Part shown: in pieces, positions 14,938 to 22,835 of the stretch
Layout of the letters: every line of letters starts with the position of its first letter
Numbering within the stretch: position 1 is the stretch's first letter
From: Mesorhizobium intechi
Lineage (GTDB): Bacteria; Pseudomonadota; Alphaproteobacteria; Rhizobiales; Rhizobiaceae
DNA length: 33,615 nt
NCBI RefSeq assembly: GCF_002879535.1
Contig: NZ_PNOT02000003.1
Location: 1-33,615, forward strand
Direction: 5' to 3'
Program-made: the position numbers and the translations under genes
The notes under the pieces: model-generated
Told to the model about the DNA's origin: nothing
What the model saw: only the letters and a program-made list of their open reading frames with translations
Databases searched by the model: none

Positions 14938-16185
14938 TCACAGTTCCTTTTCCGCCAGTTCCCTGAACTCGTCGGGCACCGAGCGTGCCGCTTCCAGCGC
15001 CACCGTGCCGTAGCCGACTGCGTGCTTGCCGAAGCGTTCGCGGATCTTGTCGATTGCGCGGTCGGCGCCGAAGCGGGCGAGGCCTTTTTGGCTACCGGGG
15101 CGGCGCTTCTCGTCGGCGAGGCCGAGCGGCAGGTCGAGCTGCAGCTCGGCGCTCTCCTCCAGATGCGAGACCGAGATCGCCAGCAGCGAGATGGTCTTTT
15201 CGCGCGGATGGTCGGCGAGCACGCCGCGCACCAGGTCGCCGGCAATCTCGGCCAGCATGGTGGTCGCCGAGATCGGCTGATCCAGCGTGATCGAGCGCGT
15301 GACGGCGCTGAGATCGGCAAAGCGCACGCGCGCCGTCACCGTGCGGCCGGGCCGCGCCTTGGCGCGCAGCCGGCTGGCGACGCGGTCGGCCAGATGCAGC
15401 AAGGTGGGCACGATCACCCGCGCCACGGCGGGTTTCTGCCCGAGCGCCGACTGCGCGCCGGCCGAGTGCGCCCGGCGCCTGGTCTCCAGTTTCCTCGGGT
15501 CGCGGTTCCATGCGAGAGCGGCGAGCTTTTCGCCGGCGGCGGGACCGAGCAGCCGCGTCAGCGCGCCGCTATGGGTCCTCGCCAACTGGCCGATGGTTTC
15601 GATGCCGATCTCGGCCAGCCTGGCCTTGGTCGCCGGACCGACGCCCCACATCAGCGAGACCGGCAGATCGTGCAGGAAGGCGAGCTCCGTGCCGGGATCG
15701 ACCACCACCAGCCCGTCGGGCTTGGCGACCTGCGAGGCGATCTTGGCCAGATGCTTGGTGCGGGCCACGCCGATCGAGATCGGCAGGCCGAGTTCGGCCC
15801 GCACCCGGCGGCGGATCGCCGTGGCGATCTCCTGCGGCTCCCCGAACAGATGCGTACAGCCGGCGACATCGGCGAAGGCCTCGTCGATGGAGATGCGCTC
15901 GACCACCGGCGTGAAATCGTCGAGCACTTTTATCGCCGCGTCACCCAGCCGCTGGTAGTGGCTGAAATTGCCGCCGACGAAGATCAGTTGCGGGCAAAGC
16001 TCGCGCGCCTTGCGTCCCGGCATGCCGCTGCGCACGCCGAAGGCGCGGGCTTCATAGGAGGCGGCGAGCACCACGCCGCCGCCGACCGCGATCGGCTTGC
16101 CGCGCAGCGAGGGGGCGAGCAGCTGCTCGACCGAGGCATAGAAGGCATCGAGATCGGCATGCAGGATGGTGGCTGTCGTTTCCAT
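14938..16185 (-). CDS. dinB: DNA polymerase IV (DinB, Y-family)
   Basis: Error-prone translesion polymerase, 415 aa. The palm has the metal ligands D11 (HADLDAFYASVE) and D101-E102 (SIDEAF), with F15/Y16 at the steric-gate position. The helix-hairpin-helix thumb carries WGVGPATKARLAEIGI, and a little-finger domain follows. QLDLPL near residue 365 looks like the sliding-clamp-binding motif. The ATG at 16185 is chosen because the polymerase homology begins there and because the promoter and LexA box lie just upstream; the ATG at 16245 would place the promoter inside the gene. Confidence 0.93.
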   Translation of the reverse strand: METTATILHADLDAFYASVEQLLAPSLRGKPIAVGGGVVLAASYEARAFGVRSGMPGRKARELCPQLIFVGGNFSHYQRLGDAAIKVLDDFTPVVERISIDEAFADVAGCTHLFGEPQEIATAIRRRVRAELGLPISIGVARTKHLAKIASQVAKPDGLVVVDPGTELAFLHDLPVSLMWGVGPATKARLAEIGIETIGQLARTHSGALTRLLGPAAGEKLAALAWNRDPRKLETRRRAHSAGAQSALGQKPAVARVIVPTLLHLADRVASRLRAKARPGRTVTARVRFADLSAVTRSITLDQPISATTMLAEIAGDLVRGVLADHPREKTISLLAISVSHLEESAELQLDLPLGLADEKRRPGSQKGLARFGADRAIDKIRERFGKHAVGYGTVALEAARSVPDEFRELAEKEL

Positions 16186-16217
16186 CCGGCTGCATATCCA
16201 CGGTTGCTGATGGACCG

Positions 16218-16252
16218 GAACAAATAAAGAACATAACATGTACATCTGTCAA
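16218..16252 (-). promoter_or_regulatory. LexA box and promoter of dinB
   Basis: On the minus strand a perfect GTTC-N7-GTTC site (16232-16218) matches the alphaproteobacterial LexA box. A consensus TTGACA (-35) occupies 16252-16247, and TTTATT (-10-like), 18 bases downstream, overlaps the box. This is the arrangement of an SOS-repressed promoter and places the dinB start 33 bases past the box. Confidence 0.8.
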
Positions 16253-16334
16253 GCGCCGTGTCCGCGCCCGGCTGTATCGCCTGCTCTCATCCCGCGAAAT
16301 TTGCGCGGCCAATGTCGGATCGCGGTTTTCAGCA

Positions 16335-16349
16335 ACGTCTTCAAGACGT
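16335..16349. promoter_or_regulatory. Perfect dyad upstream of DUF899 gene
   Basis: ACGTCTT-C-AAGACGT has 7-bp arms around a single base, 46 bases before the DUF899 start. It is too tight to form an RNA hairpin but suits a dimeric DNA-binding protein. No adjacent regulator is obvious. Confidence 0.35.
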
Positions 16350-16394
16350 GCAATGAGGCAGTCCGCATACGCCTGAACGCGGAAGGAGGACGAC

Positions 16395-17108
16395 ATGACC
16401 GACCACATCATCGCGCCTTACCCGGACTGGTTCGAGGCCCACAAATCGCATCTCGCAAAGGAGAAGGCACTTACGCGCCAGCGGCAACAACTCGCGGCGG
16501 AACGGCGCGCACTGCCGTGGCTGCGCATCGACAAGCTCTACGAGTTCGATACGACGCACGGCAGGAAATCGCTGGCCGATCTCTTCGAGGGCCGCAGCCA
16601 GCTGATCATTTATCACTTCATGTTTCCGCCCAGTGCGGACTATCGCTGCACCGGTTGTTCATTCCTTTGCGACCACATCGATGCCGCCAACCAGCATCTC
16701 AGGCATCACGACGTCACCCTGGTCGTCTGCGCGCGCGCGCCGCTGGCCGAGCTCATGGATTTCAAGGCGCGGATGAATTGGCAGTTCGATTGGGTTTCGT
16801 CATTCGGCAGCGATTTCAATTTCGATTTCCAGGTGTCGTTCACCGAGGACCAGATCAAAGCGGGCAAGGTGCTCTTCAATTTCGAAGAGGTCGCGATGAA
16901 AGGCCGGGATCGCGCCGGCGCGACCGTCTTCTACAGGGATGACGATGGCACGATCTACTGCACTTTCCAGGTGCGGAGCCGGGGCGGCGAGAATTTGATC
17001 GGGACCTATAGCTATCTCGACATCACTCCCATCGGCCGCAATGAAAACGGGCCATCGCATACGCTCGGCGATTGGGTCCGCCTACACGACGAGTATGCCG
17101 GTCGATGA
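16395..17108 (+). CDS. DUF899 thioredoxin-like family protein
   Basis: 237-aa cytosolic protein of the DUF899 family, which has a thioredoxin-like fold. The N-terminal PDWFEAHKSHLAKEKALTRQ helix and the YRCTGCSFLCDHID segment (C85, C88, C92) are typical; the C-x2-C pair occupies the redox position of thioredoxins. The C-terminal part (YCTFQVRSRGGENLIGTYSYLDITPIGRNE) is also characteristic. Its reaction is unknown. The ATG at 16395 follows GGAAGGAGG. It is transcribed alone, with its upstream dyad at 16335-16349. Confidence 0.85.
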   Translation: MTDHIIAPYPDWFEAHKSHLAKEKALTRQRQQLAAERRALPWLRIDKLYEFDTTHGRKSLADLFEGRSQLIIYHFMFPPSADYRCTGCSFLCDHIDAANQHLRHHDVTLVVCARAPLAELMDFKARMNWQFDWVSSFGSDFNFDFQVSFTEDQIKAGKVLFNFEEVAMKGRDRAGATVFYRDDDGTIYCTFQVRSRGGENLIGTYSYLDITPIGRNENGPSHTLGDWVRLHDEYAGR

Positions 17109-17175
17109 TGATCCGCGATCGCCGCGCGGTTGGGCAACGCCTCGGCCTCGCGGCATCCTTCAAGAGCTTCGGCGA

Positions 17176-17598
17176 TCATGCTTTCGCTGGATGTTCGGCC
17201 CGCAGGGCCGCCTTCATCCGTTCCAGCGCCGGCTCGCCGCCGGCCGCCAGTTCGTCGGCGGCGCGGGCGAGCTGATCGTCGGCCTTACGGTGCCTGCTGC
17301 CCCAGGCGCCGAGCGTGGCCAGCACCGGCAACAGGTCGATGCCGGCTTCCGTCAGCCGGTAGATCGCCTTCAGGCCGTGGCTCGGATCGTCGCTGCGGGT
17401 GAGGATGCCTTCGTTCTGCAGGGTCTGCAGCCGCTCGGCCAGCGTGCGCGAGGAGATGCCTTCATCCGATTGCAGGAATTCGCGAAAATGCTTTTTGCCG
17501 GCGAAGACCAGGTCGCGAATGATGAGCAACGTCCAGCGGTCGCCGAGCAGTTCCAGCGACAGGCTGATCGGGCAGCCGGACCTTTCGCGTGTCGACAT
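17176..17598 (-). CDS. HxlR-family transcriptional regulator
   Basis: 140-aa winged-helix regulator: GCPISLSLELLGDRWTLLIIRDL at the N-terminus, wing and recognition helix through ISSRTLAERLQTLQNEGILTR, and a C-terminal helical dimerisation region. C9 is the conserved N-terminal Cys that senses thiol or aldehyde stress in several HxlR-type proteins. It diverges from the RibD-C/DHFR-like gene across 111 bases containing an inverted repeat, so it probably controls that gene and itself. Confidence 0.88.
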   Translation of the reverse strand: MSTRERSGCPISLSLELLGDRWTLLIIRDLVFAGKKHFREFLQSDEGISSRTLAERLQTLQNEGILTRSDDPSHGLKAIYRLTEAGIDLLPVLATLGAWGSRHRKADDQLARAADELAAGGEPALERMKAALRAEHPAKA

Positions 17599-17622
17599 GT
17601 CTATGGTTCCATTTTTAAATCA

Positions 17623-17673
17623 CTTTACTCTTGACATCATTTTTGCTTCGCGTCAATGCTTCCAAAAGTAAAG
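17623..17673. promoter_or_regulatory. Inverted repeat in HxlR/DHFR-like divergent promoter
   Basis: CTTTACT (17623-17629) and AGTAAAG (17667-17673) are perfect inverted arms 37 bases apart. A TTGACA -35-like element lies at 17631-17636 on the plus strand. The TACT...AGTA core resembles sites reported for HxlR-type regulators such as YodB. The region is AT-rich compared with its surroundings. Confidence 0.4.
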
Positions 17674-17709
17674 CAATTTCCTTTGAGCCGGACAAACGAG
17701 GAGACGACA

Positions 17710-18297
17710 ATGAAGAAGCTCATCTTGCAGATGCAGATGTCGGTCGACGGTTTTGTCGGGGCGAACGAGGACCGTCGCTGGCAGCTCTGGGAATGGGGCG
17801 ACGATATCGGCTGGGACGAAGAGCTGAAGCGCGATTTCAACACCGTCTTCGCCGGCATCGACACCATCCTGCTCAGCCGCAAGATGGCCGAGGAGGGCTA
17901 TCTCGGCCATTGGGGCAATGCCGCGAAAAAGTTTCCGCGCGATCCGTTCTACGCCTTCGCCCAGCGCATCGTGGAGGCCCGCAAGGTGGTGCCGAGCGAC
18001 AGGCTGAAAACCTCGCGATGGGAGCGCACTACGGTGGTGAGTGGCGACCTGCCGCGTGAGGTCAACGCTCTGAAGGCGGGCGAGGGTGCCGATATCGCCG
18101 TCTTCGGCGGCGCCGGCTTCGCCTCGTCGCTGATCGCCGCCGGGCTGGTCGACGAGTTTCAGCTGTTCATCAATCCGGCCGTGCTGGGTGCCGGCCGCCG
18201 CGTCTTCGACCGGGGCGGTTTTCATAACCTGCGCCTGCTCGGCTCGAAAGCCTATGCCTGCGGCATGGTGGTCAGCCGCTACGCCCCGGCGCGGTGA
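17710..18297 (+). CDS. Dihydrofolate reductase-family (RibD C-terminal domain) protein
   Basis: 195-aa protein of the RibD-C/DHFR-like superfamily (COG0262-like), often NADPH-dependent reductases of unknown substrate. The N-terminal LILQMQMSVDGFVGANED is the family signature strand-loop, and DIAVFGGAGFASSLIAAGLVDEFQLFINPAVLGAGRRVF is the second conserved block. The ATG at 17710 follows GAGGAGACGAC; an upstream in-frame ATG at 17656 lies inside the regulatory repeat and is rejected. It is controlled from a region shared with the HxlR gene. Confidence 0.85.
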   Translation: MKKLILQMQMSVDGFVGANEDRRWQLWEWGDDIGWDEELKRDFNTVFAGIDTILLSRKMAEEGYLGHWGNAAKKFPRDPFYAFAQRIVEARKVVPSDRLKTSRWERTTVVSGDLPREVNALKAGEGADIAVFGGAGFASSLIAAGLVDEFQLFINPAVLGAGRRVFDRGGFHNLRLLGSKAYACGMVVSRYAPAR

Positions 18298-18419
18298 GCG
18301 AGGCACGGCGAAGGTTCCTGTCAAAAAACTGTTTGGGCAGAATCCTTTGCCCTCGTCTCTTCGTCTTCAAGGTGCGGTCGCCGGCGTGGCGGCCGCCTCA
18401 ATCCCAGATGGAGATGACG

Positions 18420-19301
18420 ATGAACCTGGTGACGGGCGCCACGGGGCTGAACGGCAAGGCGATCATGCGCGAGTTCGCGCGGCAGGGGCATGAGGTGAGG
18501 GCGCTGGTGCGCGATGCCGATCGGGCGTCGGTGGCAGGGCTCGACGGACTTGCCGGCGTCGAACTGGTCGCGGGTGACATGCGCCGGGCCGACACGCTGG
18601 GCGCGGCACTCGATGGCATCGAGCGCGTGCTGATGATTTCGACCGCAGCCGACGACATGACGGAAACGCAGTGCCGTTTCATCGATGCCTGCAGGCAGGC
18701 CGGTGTCGCGCATGTGGTGAAGTTCTCCGGCGCCGAATCCAACATCGGCTACGACGCGACGAAGTTCCGCTTCACCCGCATGCATGAGGAGGTCGAGCGC
18801 TATCTGGAAGCGGCGGGCATGGCATGGACGCATCTGCGCCCCAGCCAGTTCATGCAGGTGTACCTGCGCGACGCGCCGACCATTGCCGCGGAGGGCGCGT
18901 TCTATCTCGCGCTCGGCGAGACCGAACTGTCGCCGGTCGATGTCGAGGATATAGCCAAGGTGGCTTTCCGGCTGCTGCGCGATGGTGGCCATGCAGGCGA
19001 GAGCCTCGATATGACCGGGCCGCAGGCGCTGACGATGAGCGATATCGCCGCGCTTATGTCGCGGGCGATCGGCAAGCCGGTTCGCTATGTCGATATCACC
19101 CCGGCGCAGCGGCGGCGCAACCTGCTGGCCAGCGGCGTTCCGGCCGACTTCGTCGATGCGCTGGACGAACAACTGGCCGAGCGGTTGCGACGGCCGAAAT
19201 CGCGGGTGCATCTGGCGACGCACGACATGTTCGGCGTGCGGCCGACGCCGTTCGTCGAATTCGCCCGACGCCACGCCGCGATGTTTCGGGGTGAGGGCTA
19301 G
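18420..19301 (+). CDS. NmrA-family NAD(P)-binding protein
   Basis: 293-aa atypical SDR of the NmrA/azoreductase-like type. VTGATGLNGKAI at the N-terminus is the GxxGxxG cofactor loop. VAGDMRRADTLGAALDGIERVLMIS and HVVKFSGAESNIGY are family blocks; the usual SDR YxxxK is absent, as in NmrA proteins. It may be an NAD(P)H-quinone or azo reductase, or a redox-sensing protein. Three in-frame ATGs lie close together (18408, 18414, 18420); the last is favoured because GGAG lies six bases before it and the fold starts at MNLVTG. Confidence 0.85.
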   Translation: MNLVTGATGLNGKAIMREFARQGHEVRALVRDADRASVAGLDGLAGVELVAGDMRRADTLGAALDGIERVLMISTAADDMTETQCRFIDACRQAGVAHVVKFSGAESNIGYDATKFRFTRMHEEVERYLEAAGMAWTHLRPSQFMQVYLRDAPTIAAEGAFYLALGETELSPVDVEDIAKVAFRLLRDGGHAGESLDMTGPQALTMSDIAALMSRAIGKPVRYVDITPAQRRRNLLASGVPADFVDALDEQLAERLRRPKSRVHLATHDMFGVRPTPFVEFARRHAAMFRGEG

Positions 19302-19406
19302 CCGGAGCGGAAAAATCGTCCGCGGCGACGTATCCTTTTTGCCAGCCCGTCCGTCTTTGCTTCTCGAAAGGTCGCGCGGTCCGCGATCCGTAAACAGGAG
19401 AGCGCC

Positions 19407-20360
19407 ATGGCGAGCATCGAGAGCGAGGCAAACAGGAACCACTACGCGGCGATCGGCGCCAATGCCGGCAAAATGAGCCCGCAGGCGTTCGTCGAGTCCA
19501 ACGATGCCAGTTGGACGGCGCTGACTGGAGAACCCGGCGGCGTCGACTATATCGAGGCGGAGGCCGGCGGCGTGCCTGCGCTGTGGGCTGTCCCGAAGGG
19601 CGCCGACGAGCGGCGCGCACTGTTTTATGCGCATGGCGGCGGCTTCGTCGGCGGCTCGATCTACACCCACCGCAAGCTGGTCGGCCATCTGGCCAAGGCC
19701 GTTGGCTGCCGGGCCTTGCTCTATGGCTATCCGCTGGCCAGCCAGGCCAAGTTTCCGGCACAGCTCGATGCGGCGATGGCCGCCTGGAACTGGCTCATCG
19801 ACCAGGGCTTCGACACCGGGCGGATCGCGCTCGCCGCGGATTCCTGCGGCGCGGTGCTGACCTATGGCGTCCTGCAGCGGCTGCGCGCGCAGGGGCGGCC
19901 GCTGCCGGCCGCCACGCTGATCATCTCCGGCTGGTTCGACATGGCGCTGACCGCTGCCAGCTATGAAACCCATCGCGAAAAGGATCCATTCTTCGCAAAG
20001 GGCGGCGTCGACTGGCTGGTGACCAACTTCATCGGCGACCGCGACCGGCTGGATCCGGAGGTCAGCCCGCTCTATGCCGATTTGAGCGGCTTTCCGCCCG
20101 TCTTCCTGCAGGCCGGCGCCGACGAGACGCTGGTCGACGAAAGCCGCATGTTCGCCGAGCGCGCGCGGCAGGCTGGCGTCGAGACGCGTCTCGACGTCTT
20201 CGAGGACATGCTGCACTCCTTCCAGATGATGGCCGGCCGGGCGCCGGAAGCCGACGACGCGATCGGCCGCCTCGCCGCCTGGGTGCGGCCGAGGCTTGGA
20301 CTGCCGGATGTCGGTGACAATGCCGCCAACGGCAAGGTTGCCGGCGACAAGGCGGCGTAG
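19407..20360 (+). CDS. Alpha/beta hydrolase, hormone-sensitive-lipase type
   Basis: 317-aa esterase/lipase-like enzyme. The HGGGF oxyanion-hole motif is at 76-80. The nucleophile elbow reads A-D-S146-C-G instead of the usual G-D-S-A-G. The Asp lies in GADETLVDE, and the His in DMLHSFQ; this order matches the HSL group. No signal peptide is seen, so it should be cytosolic. The ATG at 19407 follows AGGAG. The last 25 residues (DVGDNAANGKVAGDKAA) look like a flexible tail. It is 88 bases upstream of the sigma factor gene on the same strand. Confidence 0.85.
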   Translation: MASIESEANRNHYAAIGANAGKMSPQAFVESNDASWTALTGEPGGVDYIEAEAGGVPALWAVPKGADERRALFYAHGGGFVGGSIYTHRKLVGHLAKAVGCRALLYGYPLASQAKFPAQLDAAMAAWNWLIDQGFDTGRIALAADSCGAVLTYGVLQRLRAQGRPLPAATLIISGWFDMALTAASYETHREKDPFFAKGGVDWLVTNFIGDRDRLDPEVSPLYADLSGFPPVFLQAGADETLVDESRMFAERARQAGVETRLDVFEDMLHSFQMMAGRAPEADDAIGRLAAWVRPRLGLPDVGDNAANGKVAGDKAA

Positions 20361-20448
20361 GCATGGTCGGTCCGACCGTGTCGCACTTCGTGCTTGTGGA
20401 TGCACGGCGCCTGCGCGATGCTGCGGTGATGCTGAGCGACGTGCCGCG

Positions 20449-21381
20449 ATGAACCAGCAGATCCGCAATTCCCCTGAGACAAGGCAAGGCAGCGAGCCGC
20501 GCCGCGACCCCGAGGGCCTGTTCGACCTGCGCTACAGGGCGTTCCTGGAGACGGTCTCGCATCTGCGCGTCCGCCTCCACCGCTATTGCGCGCGCATGAC
20601 GGGCTCGGCTCTCGACGGCGAGGACATCATGCAGGAGGCGCTGTTCGAGGCCTATCGCAAGATCGGGCTGCTCGACGATGCGCAGGCGCTGCGGCCGTGG
20701 CTGTTCCGCATCGCCCATAACAGGTGCATCGACTTCATCCGCAACCGTCGCACGCGGCTCAAGGCCGAAGCTGGCTATGCCAGCGATGAGATCGTGCTGC
20801 CGGTCGAGCCCGCTGGTCCGGGCGCCGGGCGCGCCATCGAACGGCTGGTGGTGCACCTGCCGCCGAAGGAGCGCGCCTGCGTGCTGCTCAAGGATGTCTT
20901 CGACCATTCGCTGGAGGAGATTGCCGGCCTGGTCGGCTCGACATCGGGCGGCGTCAAGTCGGCGCTCAATCGCGGCCGGGCCAAGCTCGCCGCCTTGCCG
21001 TTGCAACCGGTCGCGGCGCCCGCGCACGATCCCGAACTGGAGCGGCTGCTGAGCCGCTATGTCGAGCTCTTCAATGCCAGGGACTGGGACGGGGTGCGGG
21101 CGCTGACCAGCGCCGACGCCCGGCTGCGGGTCTCGGACTGCTACAATGGCCTGCTCTCCCAGTCGCCCTATTTCGTCGAGTATGAGCGCGGCGAGCCCTG
21201 GCGCATGCGTCCGGATACGATCGAAGGGGAGGCCATGCTGGTCGTCGACAGGCTGCGTGGCGAGGGCTGGCGGCCAGCCTATTTCGTGCGCATCCATACC
21301 GACGGTGGCGTCATTGACCGCATTGCCGACTATTATGCCTGCCCGTGGGTGCTGGAGATGGTGGCTGCCGATGCGGAATGA
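20449..21381 (+). CDS. ECF sigma factor with C-terminal SnoaL/NTF2-like domain
   Basis: 310-aa sigma-70 family protein of the large ECF type (SigJ-like). Region 2 spans about 25-95 (LRVRLHRYCARMTGSALDGEDIMQEALFEAYRKIG, then RPWLFRIAHNRCIDFIRNR), and region 4 about 125-175 (VLLKDVFDHSLEEIAGLVGSTSGGVKSALNRGRAKLA). Residues about 185-310 form an NTF2/SnoaL-like domain (LERLLSRYVELFNARDWDGVRALTSADARLRV). In related sigma factors this extension regulates activity instead of an anti-sigma factor; none is encoded nearby. The ATG at 20449 fits region 2; the Shine-Dalgarno is weak. It ends at a strong hairpin. Confidence 0.85.
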   Translation: MNQQIRNSPETRQGSEPRRDPEGLFDLRYRAFLETVSHLRVRLHRYCARMTGSALDGEDIMQEALFEAYRKIGLLDDAQALRPWLFRIAHNRCIDFIRNRRTRLKAEAGYASDEIVLPVEPAGPGAGRAIERLVVHLPPKERACVLLKDVFDHSLEEIAGLVGSTSGGVKSALNRGRAKLAALPLQPVAAPAHDPELERLLSRYVELFNARDWDGVRALTSADARLRVSDCYNGLLSQSPYFVEYERGEPWRMRPDTIEGEAMLVVDRLRGEGWRPAYFVRIHTDGGVIDRIADYYACPWVLEMVAADAE

Positions 21382-21384
21382 ATC

Positions 21385-21421
21385 GCGTTCCTTCCTTCTC
21401 AAGCGGAGAAGGAAGGAACGC
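21385..21421. terminator. Perfect 16-bp hairpin between convergent genes
   Basis: GCGTTCCTTCCTTCTC (21385-21400) pairs completely with GAGAAGGAAGGAACGC (21406-21421) around the loop AAGCG. It fills the whole 40-base gap between the sigma factor stop and the dioxygenase stop, so it can serve both strands as a transcription or mRNA end. No T-run follows. Confidence 0.7.
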
Positions 21422-22165
21422 TCACTTCGCATCGTGAAAGATGATGCCGACCGTGTGGCGCATGCCTGAGCGCAGGCGGCTGACGCCGTGGCGCAGGTTG
21501 ACGCGGTAGTTGCCCTTCGTTCCTTGCACCGGCCGGTTGTGGACGGCGAAGGCGACCGCATCGCCCTGGCGCAACGGCACCACCTCGACCCGGCTCTGCA
21601 TGCGCGGCCGCTGTTCGGTCAGCGCGAATTCACCGCCGGTGAAATCCTCGCCCGGTTCGGAGAGCAGGATCGCCACCTGCAGGGGAAAGGCGAGATCGCC
21701 ATAGAGGTCCTGGTGCAGGCAGTTGAAGTCGCCGGGGACATATTGCAGCAAAAGCGGTGTCGGCCTGACCTGGCCGGCGGCATGGCATTGTTCCAGAAAT
21801 TCGACATGCGTGGCGGGATAGCGCGAGGGGATCGCCATGCGCTCGTTCCAGCGGTTGGCGACCTCGGCCAGCCTGGGATAGAGCGCGCTGCGCAACCCAC
21901 CGAGCAGGTCCGGCAAGGGATAGCGGAAGTAGCGGTATTCGCCCTTGCCGAAACCGTGCCTGGCCATGTGGACGTGGCTGCGGAAATGCTGTTCCTGGGG
22001 GTAGAGGCCGGCGATCTGCCGGCACTCTTCGGGCAAGAGCAGCTTTTCCATCACCGCGCAGCCGAAGCCGTCGAGCTCGGCGGCAAGGGTTGGCCATTCG
22101 TATCCGGCGATGCGTGTCTCGGCGGCTTCCACCGCCGCTGTGGCGACCTTGGCGTGGGCGTTCAT
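21422..22165 (-). CDS. 2-oxoglutarate/Fe(II)-dependent dioxygenase (COG3826-like)
   Basis: 247-aa double-stranded beta-helix dioxygenase. Iron ligands are H151 and D153 (NCLHQDLYGD) and H226; R230 in HGVSRLR is placed to bind 2-oxoglutarate. It is not classic AlkB: the motif context resembles prolyl-hydroxylase-like 2OG oxygenases. The ATG at 22165 has AAGGAGG upstream, and its ATGA contains the stop of the methyltransferase gene, so the two are translationally coupled. This suggests a role in alkylation damage, perhaps oxidative demethylation of DNA, RNA or protein, but the substrate is inferred only from context. Confidence 0.82.
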   Translation of the reverse strand: MNAHAKVATAAVEAAETRIAGYEWPTLAAELDGFGCAVMEKLLLPEECRQIAGLYPQEQHFRSHVHMARHGFGKGEYRYFRYPLPDLLGGLRSALYPRLAEVANRWNERMAIPSRYPATHVEFLEQCHAAGQVRPTPLLLQYVPGDFNCLHQDLYGDLAFPLQVAILLSEPGEDFTGGEFALTEQRPRMQSRVEVVPLRQGDAVAFAVHNRPVQGTKGNYRVNLRHGVSRLRSGMRHTVGIIFHDAK

Positions 22166-22716
22166 ATCGCGGCCTCCTTGTCGAGCAGCGCGCGCTTGCG
22201 TTCGCTGCCCCAGCGGTAGCCCGACAGCGTGCCGTCGGCGCGGACCACGCGGTGGCAGGGTATGCCGAGCGCGATGGCGTTGGCGGCACAGGCGGTCGCC
22301 ACGGCACGCGCGCCGTTCGGCTGGCCAAGGCGCCGGGCAAGCGCGGTGTACGTAGTGGTGGCGCCGCAGGGAATGGCGCGCAGCACCTCCCACACCCTTT
22401 GCTGGAACGGCGTGCCGTGGCTCATATCGAGCGGCAGGTCGAGGCCGGCGCCGGGCGTTTCGATGAAGCGGGCTATCGCCGCGAGATCGCCGCGCAGGGC
22501 GGCCTTGTCGTCGACCACCACCTTGCCGGGGAAGCGCGCGGCAAGGTCCTGCTCCAGCGCCTCGGCGTCGGAGCCGATCAGGATGGCGCAGACGCCGACG
22601 GGGCCGCGCGCCGCCAGGATCTTGCCGATCGCGGATTGGCCGACGGCGTAGGAGATGGTGTCGAGAGGTGCGGGATTGCGGGCTGTCGTTGGCATGTGGG
22701 TTTGCATCGGGGTCAT
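22162..22716 (-). CDS. ogt: O6-methylguanine-DNA methyltransferase
   Basis: 184-aa suicide methyltransferase that moves the methyl group from O6-methylguanine to its own cysteine. The active site is P153-C154-H-R-V; TPFQQRVWEVLRAIPCG (102-118) and TACAANAIALGIPCHRVVRADGTLSGYRWG are the conserved DNA-binding and catalytic blocks. An N-terminal domain (about 20-95) is present as in Ogt. It closely parallels the C-terminal half of the nearby Ada, suggesting an old duplication. The ATG at 22716 follows CAGGAGC. It overlaps the dioxygenase gene by ATGA, and an Ada-type box lies 65 bases upstream. Confidence 0.9.
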   Translation of the reverse strand: MTPMQTHMPTTARNPAPLDTISYAVGQSAIGKILAARGPVGVCAILIGSDAEALEQDLAARFPGKVVVDDKAALRGDLAAIARFIETPGAGLDLPLDMSHGTPFQQRVWEVLRAIPCGATTTYTALARRLGQPNGARAVATACAANAIALGIPCHRVVRADGTLSGYRWGSERKRALLDKEAAI

Positions 22717-22780
22717 TGTCTTTGCTCCTGTGTCCGTGCCTGAACCCTAGTCGCGTGCCTTGCGTCCCTCACTCCGATGC

Positions 22781-22793
22781 TTGCTTTCAAATT
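22781..22793 (-). promoter_or_regulatory. Candidate Ada-binding box upstream of the methyltransferase-dioxygenase pair
   Basis: On the minus strand the sequence reads AAT-TTGAAA-GCAA (22793-22781), which matches the AAT-N6-GCAA form known for methylated Ada at the E. coli ada promoter. It is 65 bases before the ogt ATG, a suitable place for activation. TTTGAA is tandemly repeated just before it. Confidence 0.5.
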
Positions 22794-22835
22794 CAAATCG
22801 TCGCGTTCGAGGACAAGGATGCCGAGATGAGTGCT

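Noticed and set aside
18321..20468. 715-codon minus-strand open frame opposite the NmrA and hydrolase genes.
   Set aside because: His/Arg/Pro-rich shadow; the plus-strand genes show clear motifs and ribosome-binding sites.
21422..22165. The dioxygenase considered as AlkB itself.
   Set aside because: The length and the residues around the HxD motif and the RxNxxHGVSR segment do not match AlkB; only the genomic position is AlkB-like.
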